From: Aquirhabdus sp.
GTDB taxonomy: Bacteria > Pseudomonadota > Gammaproteobacteria > Pseudomonadales > Moraxellaceae
Direction: 5' to 3'
NCBI GenBank assembly: GCA_030150135.1
Contig: JASLGO010000149.1
Coordinates: 1 to 18,844 of the forward strand
Length of the DNA stretch: 18,844 nucleotides
Numbering within the stretch: position 1 is the first letter of the stretch; each line of letters opens with the position of its first letter. The position numbers were made by a program, and so were the translations under genes. The notes under the pieces are model-generated. The model saw only the letters and a program-made list of their open reading frames with translations, was not told the DNA's origin and made no database searches. Shown in pieces: positions 1 through 7,902 of the stretch.

Positions 1-1
1 A

Positions 2-274
2 TTGCATGACCGTGTTGTTGTCCGTCGCGTCGAAGAAGAAACCAAAACCGCAGGCGGCATTTTGCTCCCAGGTTCTGCAGCAGAAAAACCATCACAAGGT
101 GAAATCATTGCGGTTGGTAAAGGTCAAATTACTGACAACGGCGTACGCACACTGGATGTTAAAGTTGGCGACAAAGTGTTATTCGGTCAATACGCAGGTT
201 CAACTGTTAAAGTGAACGGCGAAGAACTGTTGATCATGAAAGAATCAGATATTTTTGGTGTTCTTGAAGGTTAA
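2..274 (+). CDS. groES: Co-chaperonin GroES (5' end cut by window edge)
   Basis: GroES forms the heptameric lid of the GroEL folding chamber in the cytoplasm. The reading frame is open at the left edge and its first complete codon is TTG (Leu) at position 2, which belongs to the usual N-terminal context before HDRVVVRR, so about five residues (including the true start) are missing rather than the gene starting here. Visible family features are the HDRVVVRR strand, the mobile loop around ETKTAGGILLPGSA (binds GroEL), and the C-terminal ESDIFGVLEG. The visible part is 90 residues, which fits the roughly 95-residue norm. groEL follows after 65 nt without a terminator, the standard groESL operon. 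The promoter and any heat-shock element lie outside the window. Confidence 0.97.
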   Translation: MHDRVVVRRVEEETKTAGGILLPGSAAEKPSQGEIIAVGKGQITDNGVRTLDVKVGDKVLFGQYAGSTVKVNGEELLIMKESDIFGVLEG

Positions 275-339
275 GTCTTGAGGGCAATGCCTTACAACAA
301 ACAAAACCCATTTTAATAGATTAAGAAAGGAAAAATTCC

Positions 340-1980
340 ATGTCTGCTAAAGAAGTTAAATTCGGCGACTCAGCCCGCGCAAAAATGATTGTTGGTGTAA
401 ACATCCTTGCGGATGCAGTCAAAGTTACCCTAGGCCCTAAAGGTCGTAACGTTGTCATCGATAAATCTTACGGCTCACCGCACATCACCAAAGACGGTGT
501 AACTGTTGCAAAAGAAATCACTCTGAAAGACAAATTCGAAAACATGGGCGCACAGCTCGTTCGCGAAGTTGCAAGCAAAACTGCTGATATCGCTGGTGAC
601 GGTACAACGACCGCAACCGTACTTGCACAAGCTATCCTGAATGAAGGCATGAAAGCTGTTGCAGCTGGCATGAACCCAATGGATCTGAAACGCGGTATCG
701 ACAAAGCTGTTCGCGTCGCTGTTGGCGAAATCAAAAACATCTCTACCCCAGCAAGCGATAGCAAAGCAATTGCACAAGTCGGTTCGATCTCTGCAAACAG
801 CGATACCACCATCGGTGATTTGATTGCTGAAGCGATGAACCGTGTTGGCAAAGAAGGCGTCATCACCGTCGAAGAAGGCTCAGGCTTTGAAGATACATTG
901 GACGTTGTAGAAGGTATGCAATTTGATCGTGGCTACATCAGCCCGTACTTTGCAAACAAACCAGATACGCTGACTGCTGAACTCGACAATCCATTGATTC
1001 TCCTTGTTGATAAAAAAATCAGCAACATCCGTGAATTGATCCCGACTCTTGAAGCAGTTGCAAAATCAGGCAAGCCACTTCTCCTCATCGCTGAAGACAT
1101 CGAAGGCGAAGCATTGGCAACTCTGGTTGTGAACAACATGCGCGGCATCATCAAAGTGTGTGCGGTTAAAGCACCTGGCTTCGGCGACCGTCGTAAAGCA
1201 ATGCTGCAAGACATCGCGACATTGACTGGCGCAACTGTCATCAGCGAAGAAATCGGCATGAGCTTAGAAACTGCTCAACTCACCGACCTTGGCTCAGCGC
1301 GTAAAGTTACTGTTGGCAAAGAAAACACTGTTATCGTTGACGGTGCTGGTCAACACGAAGAAATCGCATCACGCGTACAAACCATTCGTCGTCAAATCGA
1401 AGAAGCAACTTCTGATTACGACCGTGAAAAACTGCAAGAACGCGTTGCAAAACTTGCTGGTGGTGTTGCAGTCATCAAAATTGGTGCAGCAACTGAAACC
1501 GAAATGAAAGAGAAGAAAGACCGTGTTGATGATGCGTTACATGCAACACGCGCTGCGGTTGAAGAAGGTGTTGTTGCGGGTGGTGGCGTTGCACTCGTTC
1601 GTGCAGTTTCTGCGCTTGACGGTCTTAAAGGCATCAACGATGACCAAACAGCAGGTATCAACATTCTACGTCGCGCAATGGAAGCACCACTACGTCAAAT
1701 CGTCACCAACGCAGGCGAAGAAGCTTCTGTTGTTGTAAATGCAGTTAAGAGCGGCAAAGGTAACTATGGTTACAACGCTGCGACTGGCGAATACGGCGAC
1801 ATGATCGATATGGGTATTCTTGACCCAGCTAAAGTAACCCGTTCAGCGCTTGAACATGCTGCATCTGTTGCAGGTTTGATGCTGACCACTGAAGCGATGA
1901 TCACTGATGCACCAGAAGACAAAGCTCCAGCAATGCCTGATATGGGCGGCATGGGTGGTGGTATGGGCGGCATGATGTAA
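340..1980 (+). CDS. groEL: Chaperonin GroEL (Hsp60)
   Basis: GroEL is the 60-kDa ATP-dependent chaperonin that encloses unfolded proteins in a tetradecameric double ring capped by GroES. The 546-residue length is typical of the family. Visible motifs are the ATP-binding LGPKGRNVV (about 31-39), the catalytic-region GDGTTTATVLA (86-96) with Asp52 and Asp87 in the expected places, the apical-domain stretch near VCAVKAPGFGDRRKAML, and the equatorial VDDALHATRAAVEEG. The C-terminus is the flexible Gly-Met-rich tail ending GGMM. The ATG is preceded by AAGAAAGGA at 323-331, a good ribosome binding site. The gene sits 65 nt downstream of groES and ends in a hairpin terminator at 2008-2040. Nothing unusual is seen in the protein. 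Confidence 0.99.
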   Translation: MSAKEVKFGDSARAKMIVGVNILADAVKVTLGPKGRNVVIDKSYGSPHITKDGVTVAKEITLKDKFENMGAQLVREVASKTADIAGDGTTTATVLAQAILNEGMKAVAAGMNPMDLKRGIDKAVRVAVGEIKNISTPASDSKAIAQVGSISANSDTTIGDLIAEAMNRVGKEGVITVEEGSGFEDTLDVVEGMQFDRGYISPYFANKPDTLTAELDNPLILLVDKKISNIRELIPTLEAVAKSGKPLLLIAEDIEGEALATLVVNNMRGIIKVCAVKAPGFGDRRKAMLQDIATLTGATVISEEIGMSLETAQLTDLGSARKVTVGKENTVIVDGAGQHEEIASRVQTIRRQIEEATSDYDREKLQERVAKLAGGVAVIKIGAATETEMKEKKDRVDDALHATRAAVEEGVVAGGGVALVRAVSALDGLKGINDDQTAGINILRRAMEAPLRQIVTNAGEEASVVVNAVKSGKGNYGYNAATGEYGDMIDMGILDPAKVTRSALEHAASVAGLMLTTEAMITDAPEDKAPAMPDMGGMGGGMGGMM

Positions 1981-2007
1981 TTTGCTGCTTGAACCTGTTG
2001 TAAAAAA

Positions 2008-2040
2008 GCCCTCATCATGGCGACATGGTGGGGGCTTTTT
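2008..2040 (+). terminator. Rho-independent terminator of groESL
   Basis: An 11-bp stem (2008-2018 with 2025-2035, including two G-U pairs) and a 6-nt loop is followed directly by TTTTT. It lies 28 nt after the groEL stop codon and closes the groESL operon. Confidence 0.9.
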
Positions 2041-2105
2041 ATGTTTAAAATAAAGTGCTAGTTTAAGTACTTGTAAATTTAAAACTTATTAAAAGGATAT
2101 TAGCC

Positions 2106-2633
2106 GTGGGCGAAAGAACTTATTCAATGATTACATCAGACCCTTTATATAGCCCTACTCCAGAACAACAACAAGCAGCATTGGAATTTTTTAAGATTGT
2201 TTCGCCTTTGCCTAACGCACGTGGAAGCTATACTTGCCATACAACAGAAGGCGTGAGACTTGTTGGTCACGACTATGACGCCGTCACATGTCCATCTTGT
2301 AATACACATCTTAATTTTTTTGACAAAGAATTAGGTGAACCTAGTGAAGCAGGAAACTGGTGGGATAAGGTTTTTGAATATAAAAAGGATTACCAACCTG
2401 TCGTCATTACCATGCCATGTTGCCAAAATCAAATTCATATGATCGATTTAAAATTTGATGCAACGGTTGCAGGCTTTACTAAATTTGAACTTGGTGCATT
2501 AGAGCCGAATGGAAGCGAATATTGGGAGAATGAAGAAGAATGTCCATATTATGGTGTGAAATTAAAACCAGAAGTCATAGCAAAATTTGAACAATTACTG
2601 GGATCATCTGTTAGCCAATTGTGGCAAAGTTAA
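2106..2633 (+). CDS. Uncharacterised protein with a CPxC...PCC cysteine pattern (possible zinc ribbon)
   Basis: I do not recognise a named family. The 175-residue product has no signal peptide or membrane segment, so it is probably cytoplasmic. Two cysteine knuckles stand out: CPSC at residues 62-65, soon followed by His68, and MPCC at 103-106, followed by His111; lone Cys44 and Cys146 flank them. Paired knuckles of this spacing suggest a zinc-ribbon fold, which is inference. The N-terminus (DPLYSPTPEQQQAALEFFK) and the C-terminal half (KFELGALEPNGSEYW, then a charged helix) look like a compact domain conserved in other bacterial hypothetical proteins, as far as I recall. GTG is chosen as start because AAGGA lies 8 nt upstream (2093-2097); the next in-frame ATG (2127) lacks such a site. 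It is flanked by terminators at 2008-2040 and 2649-2671, so it is probably monocistronic. Confidence 0.8.
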   Translation: MGERTYSMITSDPLYSPTPEQQQAALEFFKIVSPLPNARGSYTCHTTEGVRLVGHDYDAVTCPSCNTHLNFFDKELGEPSEAGNWWDKVFEYKKDYQPVVITMPCCQNQIHMIDLKFDATVAGFTKFELGALEPNGSEYWENEEECPYYGVKLKPEVIAKFEQLLGSSVSQLWQS

Positions 2634-2648
2634 AATTAAAGTGTGTAG

Positions 2649-2671
2649 GCTGCGGGCTTGCCCCAGCTTTT
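2649..2671 (+). terminator. Probable terminator of the Cys-motif gene
   Basis: GCTG and GGG pair with CCC and CAGC (one bulged C at 2653) around a CTTG loop, followed by TTTT at 2668-2671. It lies 15 nt after the stop codon of the gene ending at 2633. The stem is short and the T-run only four, so termination may be partial. Confidence 0.55.
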
Positions 2672-2743
2672 CAATACTTATGCTGACACTCACGCATCGT
2701 CTACACTCACCCAATTCCCTTAACAGTATCTTAACCAAATCAA

Positions 2744-2771
2744 TCGACCACAAAATTCCAATTGGTATAGG
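2744..2771 (+). promoter_or_regulatory. Possible tpx promoter
   Basis: TCGACC (2744-2749), a 16-nt spacer and TATAGG (2766-2771), the latter preceded by TG as in extended -10 promoters. It lies about 40 nt upstream of the tpx start. Both hexamers match only in part, so this is a candidate only. No clear OxyR site is visible by eye. Confidence 0.3.
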
Positions 2772-2810
2772 ATAAAGCTCTCCAATTCCAATAATTCAGG
2801 ACGCATCAAC

Positions 2811-3308
2811 ATGGCAACTGTTCTCTTAGGCGGTCACGAAATTCCCTTAATCGGAGATCTCCCAACTCAAGGCTCAACCGCACCTAACTTCACATTAACA
2901 ACCAAAGATCTCAGCGATGTAACTCTCGCAGCCTATGCTGGAAAACGCAAAGTTTTAAATATTTTCCCAAGCGTAGACACCCCGACATGCGCCGCATCTG
3001 TTCGTAAATTTAATGAACAAGGCAGCAAAGTCAGCAACACTGTGGTGTTATGTATTTCTGCGGATTTACCATTTGCCCAAGCACGATTCTGCGGCGCAGA
3101 AGGCCTCAATAATGTCGTTAACTTATCGACATTCCGCCATCCTGAATTTATCAGCAACTATGGCCTCACATTCTCAGCAGGTCCTCTTATAGGTCTTGCC
3201 GCACGCGCTGTAGTTGTATTGGATGAACAAGACAAAGTATTGCATGCCGAACTTGTCCATAATGTCAGCGACGAGCCAAACTATGCCGCCGCGCTTGATG
3301 TCTTATAA
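2811..3308 (+). CDS. tpx: Thiol peroxidase Tpx (2-Cys peroxiredoxin)
   Basis: Tpx reduces hydrogen peroxide and alkyl hydroperoxides using thioredoxin as electron donor; in gammaproteobacteria it is often periplasmic or cytoplasmic with no cleaved signal. The 165-residue product matches the usual 165-168. The peroxidatic cysteine is Cys60 in the motif FPSVDTPTC, with the resolving cysteine Cys94 in ARFCGAEGL; a further Cys81 lies between them as in other Tpx proteins. The downstream NYGLTFSAGPLIGLAARAVVVLD stretch is the usual Tpx dimer and active-site Arg region. The start ATG has CAGGA (2797-2801) 9 nt upstream. It is transcribed alone and converges on the Sel1-repeat gene, with a shared terminator between them. 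Confidence 0.97.
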   Translation: MATVLLGGHEIPLIGDLPTQGSTAPNFTLTTKDLSDVTLAAYAGKRKVLNIFPSVDTPTCAASVRKFNEQGSKVSNTVVLCISADLPFAQARFCGAEGLNNVVNLSTFRHPEFISNYGLTFSAGPLIGLAARAVVVLDEQDKVLHAELVHNVSDEPNYAAALDVL

Positions 3309-3335
3309 GACTTAAACCTTGTCAAACGTGCATTA

Positions 3336-3370
3336 AAAATCCCTTGTTGACTTAATCAACAAGGGATTTT
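3336..3370. terminator. Bidirectional terminator between tpx and the Sel1-repeat gene
   Basis: A perfect 15-bp inverted repeat (3336-3350 and 3356-3370) with a 5-nt loop. The outer arms are AAAAT and ATTTT, which give a T-tract in both directions. It lies 27 nt after tpx and 39 nt after the end of the convergent minus-strand gene. Confidence 0.9.
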
Positions 3371-3409
3371 CTATTCCATCAACTCAGCATTACATATCGT
3401 ATACTCAAA

Positions 3410-4222
3410 TTATGATTGAGCAGCATTTAGTTTATTGAGCTCATCTTGCGCCATCGTATTTCCTTGTGCAGCAGAAAGACGCAACCATTTAATTGCCTCA
3501 ACCTCATTTTTTGGAGTGCCTAGACCATTCAAATACATCAAACCCAATTTATATTGTGCAGCGAAATTACCTTGAGCTCCAGCTTTGAGATACCAATTTA
3601 AGGCTTCAGGATAATTCTGAGGAGTCCCTTGGCCCTCATAATACATCGTCGCAAGTCCAGTTTGCGCAACAGCATCTCCTTGATTCGCAGCCAAATGGAG
3701 CCACTTCAATGCAAGCTTATAATTTTGTGGAACGCCTTGAGCAAAAGCATACATTCGGCCCAACATCGACTGCGCAAGAAGATCGCCCTGATCTGCCGCT
3801 TTCTGAAACCAGTTCAATGCCTCATTAAAATTTTGAGTAATACCTTGCCCACTATAATACATCCACCCAAGACTAGATTGCGCTCTTACAAAGCCCTGCT
3901 CAGCCGCAAGACGATACCATTTCACCGCCTCATCATCACTCTGGACAATACCCTGACCACGACGATACATCACTGCAATATTATATTGGGCAGGTGCAAA
4001 ACCTTGATCCGCTGACTTCTGCAACCATTGCATTGCGTAATGATCACTTTGAACAACACCATTACCAGTTGCATACGCTACGCCGAGATTGTATTGTGAT
4101 TCGGCATCTCCTGCGCCTGCTTTCACCTGAAGTAATGGAGAGTATGCAATCATCGCTAAAGTCGTTGTAGTTGATGCCAACAATGAAGAGAATAGAATTG
4201 TGACCAACATCTTCCTAAACAT
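3410..4222 (-). CDS. Secreted Sel1-like repeat (TPR-related) protein
   Basis: A 270-residue protein with an N-terminal signal peptide (basic MFRK, then a hydrophobic run to about residue 25) and then six 36-residue Sel1-like repeats spanning residues 40-255, ending with a partial seventh. Each repeat shows the family pattern A-x2-LG-x-MY-x2-G-x-G-x2-Q(N/S) then A-x2-W-x-A-A-x-QG. Sel1 repeats form alpha-alpha superhelices that mediate protein-protein contacts, often in the envelope; the partner cannot be read from sequence. The start is supported by TGGAG five nt upstream of the ATG. There is no catalytic domain. It follows ffh on the same strand but is separated from it by a terminator. Close relatives include envelope-stress and virulence-associated Sel1 proteins, so role is unassigned. 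Confidence 0.92.
   Translation of the reverse strand: MFRKMLVTILFSSLLASTTTTLAMIAYSPLLQVKAGAGDAESQYNLGVAYATGNGVVQSDHYAMQWLQKSADQGFAPAQYNIAVMYRRGQGIVQSDDEAVKWYRLAAEQGFVRAQSSLGWMYYSGQGITQNFNEALNWFQKAADQGDLLAQSMLGRMYAFAQGVPQNYKLALKWLHLAANQGDAVAQTGLATMYYEGQGTPQNYPEALNWYLKAGAQGNFAAQYKLGLMYLNGLGTPKNEVEAIKWLRLSAAQGNTMAQDELNKLNAAQS
3458..4105 (-). repeat. Six tandem 108-bp (36-residue) Sel1-coding units
   Basis: The region encodes residues 40-255 as six consecutive 36-residue repeats without gaps. The units are diverged at nucleotide level but keep the same periodicity, and this periodicity also creates a long spurious open frame on the opposite strand. Confidence 0.85.
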
Positions 4223-4372
4223 AACAACTCCATTTACAATAAGAACGAAAGCTGGGATTTATAAATAGAATTAACCTTACTCTCTAATCATGTAGATATT
4301 TTAGTTATAACGATATTTTTTGTAGCCAAACTTTCATGGGTAATCTGCAAAATTTGAAAACAAAAAGAAGCT

Positions 4373-4403
4373 AAAAAAATCCCTAGCCAATTAACTAGGG
4401 ATT
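4373..4403 (-). terminator. Rho-independent terminator of ffh
   Basis: On the minus strand a 9-bp perfect stem AATCCCTAG / CTAGGGATT (4395-4403 with 4378-4386, 8-nt loop) is followed by seven T residues. It begins 30 nt after the ffh stop codon and insulates ffh from the Sel1-repeat gene downstream. Confidence 0.88.
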
Positions 4404-4432
4404 CTCTAGGTTCGCTGATTTCACACTACCTA

Positions 4433-5827
4433 TTATTTACCACCAAACAGTGGTCCTGCATTTCCCATACCGCTACCACCAGCAAGATTCTTCATGGCTT
4501 TAACCATTTTCATCATGCCTGCTGGGTTAGCAATTTTTTTCATCATTTTTGCCATCTGATCATGTTGCTTCAACAAACGATTCACGTCTTGGATTTCCAT
4601 CCCACATCCAGCAGCAATACGACGTTTACGGCTTGCATTAATCAAATCAGGATTCTGGCGCTCTTTAATGGTCATCGACTGAATAATCGATTCCATTTTT
4701 TTCATTGCAGCTTCTGGTTTGGCATCTTGCACAGCTTGTTGCATACCGCTGCCACTCATTCCTGGCAATTTATCCAAAAATCCAGCCATGCCACCCATAG
4801 CTTTCATTTGCTGGAATTGCAACAACATATCTTCGAGATTAAATTTTCCGCCTTTTTGCAGCTTCTTCGCCATCTTCTCGGCTTTTTCTTTGTCGATTTT
4901 ACGTTCAACTTCTTCGACCAAAGACAGCACGTCACCCATACCGAGAATACGCTGTGCAACACGTTCTGGATGGAAAGGTTCAAGCGCATCGAGCTTTTCA
5001 CCCATACCAAGGAACTTAATTGGCTTACCTGTAATCGCACGTACAGACAGCGCAGCACCACCACGCGCATCACCATCCGTTTTGGTCAGAATCACGCCTG
5101 TTAAAGGCAATGCATCATTGAACGCTTTTGCAGTATTTGCCGCATCTTGACCCGTCATCGAATCCACAACAAACAATGTCTCGGCTGGATTAATTGCTGC
5201 GTGAAGTTCTTTGATTTCATCCATCATAGAATCATCAATATGCAGACGACCCGCGGTATCCACAATCAACACATCAGCAAATTGGATTTTTGCTTGTTCG
5301 ATCGCACGCTGCACAATTGCCAATGGCTTTTCTGAGCTATCCGATGGTACAAACATTGCGCCAACATCTGCCGATACACTACGCAGCTGTTCAATCGCTG
5401 CAGGACGATAAACGTCAGCAGACACCGTCATGACTTTCTTTTTCTGGCGATCTTTTAAGAAGCGAGCCAGTTTACCAGCTGTTGTTGTTTTACCCGCACC
5501 TTGTAAACCCGCCAGCAAAATCACAACTGGTGGTTTGGCATGTAAGTCGAGACTTTCATTCGCCGCGCCCATCATCTCAGTCAATTGATCAAAAACGATT
5601 TTGACAAAGGCCTGACCTGGGGAAAGCTGCGCTAAAACCTCTTGCCCGAGCGCTTCTGCTTTTACTTTTTCAATAAACTCACGAGTGACAGGCAACGCGA
5701 CGTCTGCTTCAAGGAGAGCCATACGTACTTCACGTAACGTATCTTTGATATTGTCTTCGGTGAGTTGTCCTGAACCTGAAATATTACGAAGGCTCTGGGT
5801 TAAGCGGTCGGTTAACGTATCAAACAT
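4433..5827 (-). CDS. ffh: Signal recognition particle protein Ffh (SRP54)
   Basis: Ffh binds 4.5S RNA and the signal sequences of nascent inner-membrane proteins, and with its receptor FtsY delivers ribosomes to the SecYEG translocon by coupled GTP hydrolysis. The 464-residue product has the N domain (1 to about 90), the G domain with P-loop GLQGAGKTTT (107-116), DTAGR (190-194) and TKTDGDARGG (248-257), and the methionine-rich M domain (about 330-445) containing the RNA-binding SRKRRIAAGCG (399-409). The start ATG has only a weak upstream SD-like TTAGG. The gene is divergent from the ypjD-like gene, an arrangement also found in Escherichia coli, and is closed by the terminator at 4373-4403. 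Confidence 0.98.
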   Translation of the reverse strand: MFDTLTDRLTQSLRNISGSGQLTEDNIKDTLREVRMALLEADVALPVTREFIEKVKAEALGQEVLAQLSPGQAFVKIVFDQLTEMMGAANESLDLHAKPPVVILLAGLQGAGKTTTAGKLARFLKDRQKKKVMTVSADVYRPAAIEQLRSVSADVGAMFVPSDSSEKPLAIVQRAIEQAKIQFADVLIVDTAGRLHIDDSMMDEIKELHAAINPAETLFVVDSMTGQDAANTAKAFNDALPLTGVILTKTDGDARGGAALSVRAITGKPIKFLGMGEKLDALEPFHPERVAQRILGMGDVLSLVEEVERKIDKEKAEKMAKKLQKGGKFNLEDMLLQFQQMKAMGGMAGFLDKLPGMSGSGMQQAVQDAKPEAAMKKMESIIQSMTIKERQNPDLINASRKRRIAAGCGMEIQDVNRLLKQHDQMAKMMKKIANPAGMMKMVKAMKNLAGGSGMGNAGPLFGGK

Positions 5828-6198
5828 GTTCTATAAGCCTAAAATAACGAATTTGGTAACTCTACAAAATTAACTTAAGTCTTTAAACCAAGACTTCCCT
5901 GTGCCAAATATCTTAATCGGGCTATTTTAACGTATTCATGCTGTATTAGACAGCATCGAATGCACGAGATCAGGAGATTAACGAAACTCATGAAAAGAAT
6001 ACAGAACTCTTGGCTAAAACCAGACAAAATAGCAAATCACAAGACGAGTCATTGTTTATCAATAACGCTTAGCCGCAAACCGATGATCACACCTGCCACA
6101 GAATTTTCTACAGACTCTGTAACGATGCACTTTACGCGGTGTTCGAGTAATATAGACAGACGTTCTACACCATTTAGATTAAAAGATGAATCCACGGC
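5828..6198. other. 371-bp divergent intergenic region between ffh and the ypjD-like gene
   Basis: It must contain the promoters of both flanking genes, but no hexamer pair stands out by eye in either direction. It contains open frames of 80 codons (plus, 5960-6202) and 62 codons (minus, 6049-6237), both without a convincing ribosome binding site. No strong hairpin or repeat was seen. Confidence 0.5.
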
Positions 6199-7059
6199 AT
6201 GAATAGCCTTAATATCGCAACCAATATCCCAGCTCACGCAGTCGCACTGACTCAGATGCAGTTTGTCATGCTCATGGTGACACTAACCTTGTATGTCGGC
6301 GTGTTTTGGCATTTATTACTTTATATCTGGAAAAAACAAGCGCCCAGATATGCAGTCAGTCTAAGTTTATTAAGTATTGGTGCGGTATTACACGCGTTTC
6401 TGCTCTTTCCCAACTTTATAACACCAGCTGGTATCGACTTTAACTTATTCAATATCTTGTCACTGACCAGCTGGCTCATGTTGACCGTGACGCTAATATT
6501 TAGTACTTATCGTCCAGTGCTTGCCTTCAATATTTTTGCCATTCCTATTGCAACATTCGGGGTCATTGCGGGTTCATTATGGCATGCACCGTATCTTCCG
6601 CTGACCCAAATAGGACATGGTTTAGAATTACATATTGTTTTATCGCTTGCGGCATATTGCGTTTTGTTTATGGCAGCCACTCAAGCCATTTTATTACATG
6701 TACAAAATCGAGAATTGAAGCGCAAAAGCTTAAATCGTATTTGGGTTTCGGTATTACCGCCACTGCAAACCATGGAATCCTTATTATTTGATCTGCTCTT
6801 GCTTGGCTTTGGCCTGCTCACAGTCGCGCTCCCATTAGGATTATTCTCTGTCAATAATCTCATTGCCCAACATTTAGTCCACAAAACATTTTTTAGTCTA
6901 CTGTCTTGGCTCATTTTTGGGGTTTTATTATTTGGTCGCTGGCGTATGGGATGGCGAGGGCAACGTGCAATTAAATTCACGTTATGGGGATTTGGTTTTC
7001 TCTTAGTTGGATTTATTGGCAGTAAATTTGTGCTTGAGATTTTGCTTGGGATTTCATAG
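6199..7059 (+). CDS. ypjD: CcsA/YpjD-like inner-membrane protein (cytochrome c assembly family)
   Basis: A 286-residue polytopic membrane protein with about eight hydrophobic segments (residues 20-45, 50-70, 83-103, 107-127, 143-168, 194-215, 230-246 and 260-283). The C-terminal half has the CcsA/YpjD hallmark LPPLQTMESLLFDLLLLGF (187-205) and KTFFSLLSWLIFGVLLFGR, then the GWRGQRA loop. The family is related to CcsA/ResC and CcmC, which handle haem, but the role of the YpjD branch is not settled; in Escherichia coli it also lies next to ffh. The start is uncertain: ATG 6199 has no good ribosome binding site and Met20 (6256) is an alternative. It converges on adk over a shared terminator. It is not part of the ccm operon further right, which is on the other strand. 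Confidence 0.88.
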   Translation: MNSLNIATNIPAHAVALTQMQFVMLMVTLTLYVGVFWHLLLYIWKKQAPRYAVSLSLLSIGAVLHAFLLFPNFITPAGIDFNLFNILSLTSWLMLTVTLIFSTYRPVLAFNIFAIPIATFGVIAGSLWHAPYLPLTQIGHGLELHIVLSLAAYCVLFMAATQAILLHVQNRELKRKSLNRIWVSVLPPLQTMESLLFDLLLLGFGLLTVALPLGLFSVNNLIAQHLVHKTFFSLLSWLIFGVLLFGRWRMGWRGQRAIKFTLWGFGFLLVGFIGSKFVLEILLGIS

Positions 7060-7086
7060 TCATCAAAAACAATGAGAAACATCCAT

Positions 7087-7116
7087 AAAAAAGGAAAGCC
7101 GAAGCTTTCCTTTTTT
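7087..7116. terminator. Bidirectional terminator between the ypjD-like gene and adk
   Basis: A 13-bp perfect stem (7087-7099 with 7104-7116) closed by the stable tetraloop CGAA, with a T-run in either orientation. A second inverted repeat, TTTTTTCG / CGAAAAAA (7124-7131 and 7137-7144), abuts the adk stop codon and probably assists termination of adk. Confidence 0.92.
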
Positions 7117-7144
7117 TTATCAATTTTTTCGTGAATCGAAAAAA

Positions 7145-7798
7145 TTACTCACCCAAAATTTTAATCAATTGGGCTTTTACATTCCCAATTTCGTCCAAAC
7201 CATTCAGTTTGCTATATGTCGGTGCATTTTCACCAGAAGCTGCGCGTTGTTGATAAAAACCAACCAATTGAGCAGTTTCTTTATGATAAGACGCTAAACG
7301 TTTTTTAATGGTTTCTTCTTCATCATCTGGACGCTGAACCAAAGGTTCACCAGTCACATCATCCACACCTTCTACTTTAGGTGGGTTATAAACGATGTGA
7401 TAAACACGACCTGATGCAGGATGTGAGCGACGACCAGACAAACGCTTAATGATTTCTTCGTCAGGAACGTCAATTTCGATCACGTTATCAATCGTGACGC
7501 CAGCTGCTTCCATCGCTTCTGCTTGAGGAATCGTACGAGGGAAACCATCAAAAATACAACCATTCGCACAATCAGGCTGGCTAATACGTTCTTTAACCAA
7601 ATTAATGATCAAATCATCAGATACGAGACCACCCGCATCCATCACGCTTTTTGCCTGAACACCGAGCGCACTACCTTCACGAATCGCAGCGCGTAACATG
7701 TCGCCTGTCGAAATCTGTGGGATACCATAGCGCTGATTAATGAGTTGAGCCTGTGTGCCCTTCCCCGCTCCAGGTGGTCCTAGCAAAATAATACGCAT
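7145..7798 (-). CDS. adk: Adenylate kinase
   Basis: Adk converts AMP and ATP to two ADP in the cytoplasm and is essential for nucleotide balance. The chosen start at 7798 gives 217 residues beginning MRIILLGPPGAGKGT, with P-loop 7-15. A longer frame to 7819 adds seven residues, but the extra codons include the site AGAGGA that lies 6 nt before the 7798 ATG, so the shorter form is preferred. FDGFPRT (83-89) is the AMP-binding signature. The LID (about 122-159, starting GRRSHPASGRVYH) has no zinc cysteines, as in the long bacterial form. A promoter candidate is seen at 7874-7902. adk is on the same strand as ccmI, 207 nt away, and no intervening terminator was found. Confidence 0.98.
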   Translation of the reverse strand: MRIILLGPPGAGKGTQAQLINQRYGIPQISTGDMLRAAIREGSALGVQAKSVMDAGGLVSDDLIINLVKERISQPDCANGCIFDGFPRTIPQAEAMEAAGVTIDNVIEIDVPDEEIIKRLSGRRSHPASGRVYHIVYNPPKVEGVDDVTGEPLVQRPDDEEETIKKRLASYHKETAQLVGFYQQRAASGENAPTYSKLNGLDEIGNVKAQLIKILGE

Positions 7799-7873
7799 AA
7801 CCTGTCCTCTAAATGACATAAAATAAATAACAAAAAATTAAAGCATAACCAATACAATTTTTTTAGTGGCGAT

Positions 7874-7902
7874 ACCATACGCTGCAACGTGTCTAGACTC
7901 AA
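7874..7902 (-). promoter_or_regulatory. Candidate sigma-70 promoter for adk
   Basis: On the minus strand: TTGAGT (7902-7897), a 17-nt spacer and TATGGT (7879-7874); each hexamer matches 4 of 6 consensus bases. It lies about 76 nt upstream of the adk start and would give a long 5' leader. Confidence 0.5.

Noticed and set aside
468..866. 132-codon minus-strand frame inside groEL
   Set aside because: It lies wholly antisense to a highly conserved gene, lacks a ribosome binding site and has a composition typical of a shadow frame.
3629..4015. 128-codon plus-strand frame antisense to the Sel1-repeat gene
   Set aside because: Its repetitive composition follows the 108-bp periodicity of the real gene on the other strand, so it is a mirror of the repeats.
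4562..5104. 180-codon plus-strand frame antisense to ffh
   Set aside because: It overlaps the M and G domains of a confidently identified gene and has the His/Phe/Asn-rich composition of an antisense shadow.
5960..6202. 80-codon plus-strand frame before the ypjD-like gene
   Set aside because: Composition is unlike a folded protein (basic, Thr/Ser rich), no good ribosome binding site precedes it, and it ends just inside the next gene.
7799..7819. Seven-codon N-terminal extension of adk
   Set aside because: The extension contains the ribosome binding site AGAGGA of the downstream ATG, and Adk proteins begin at MRIILLGPPG.
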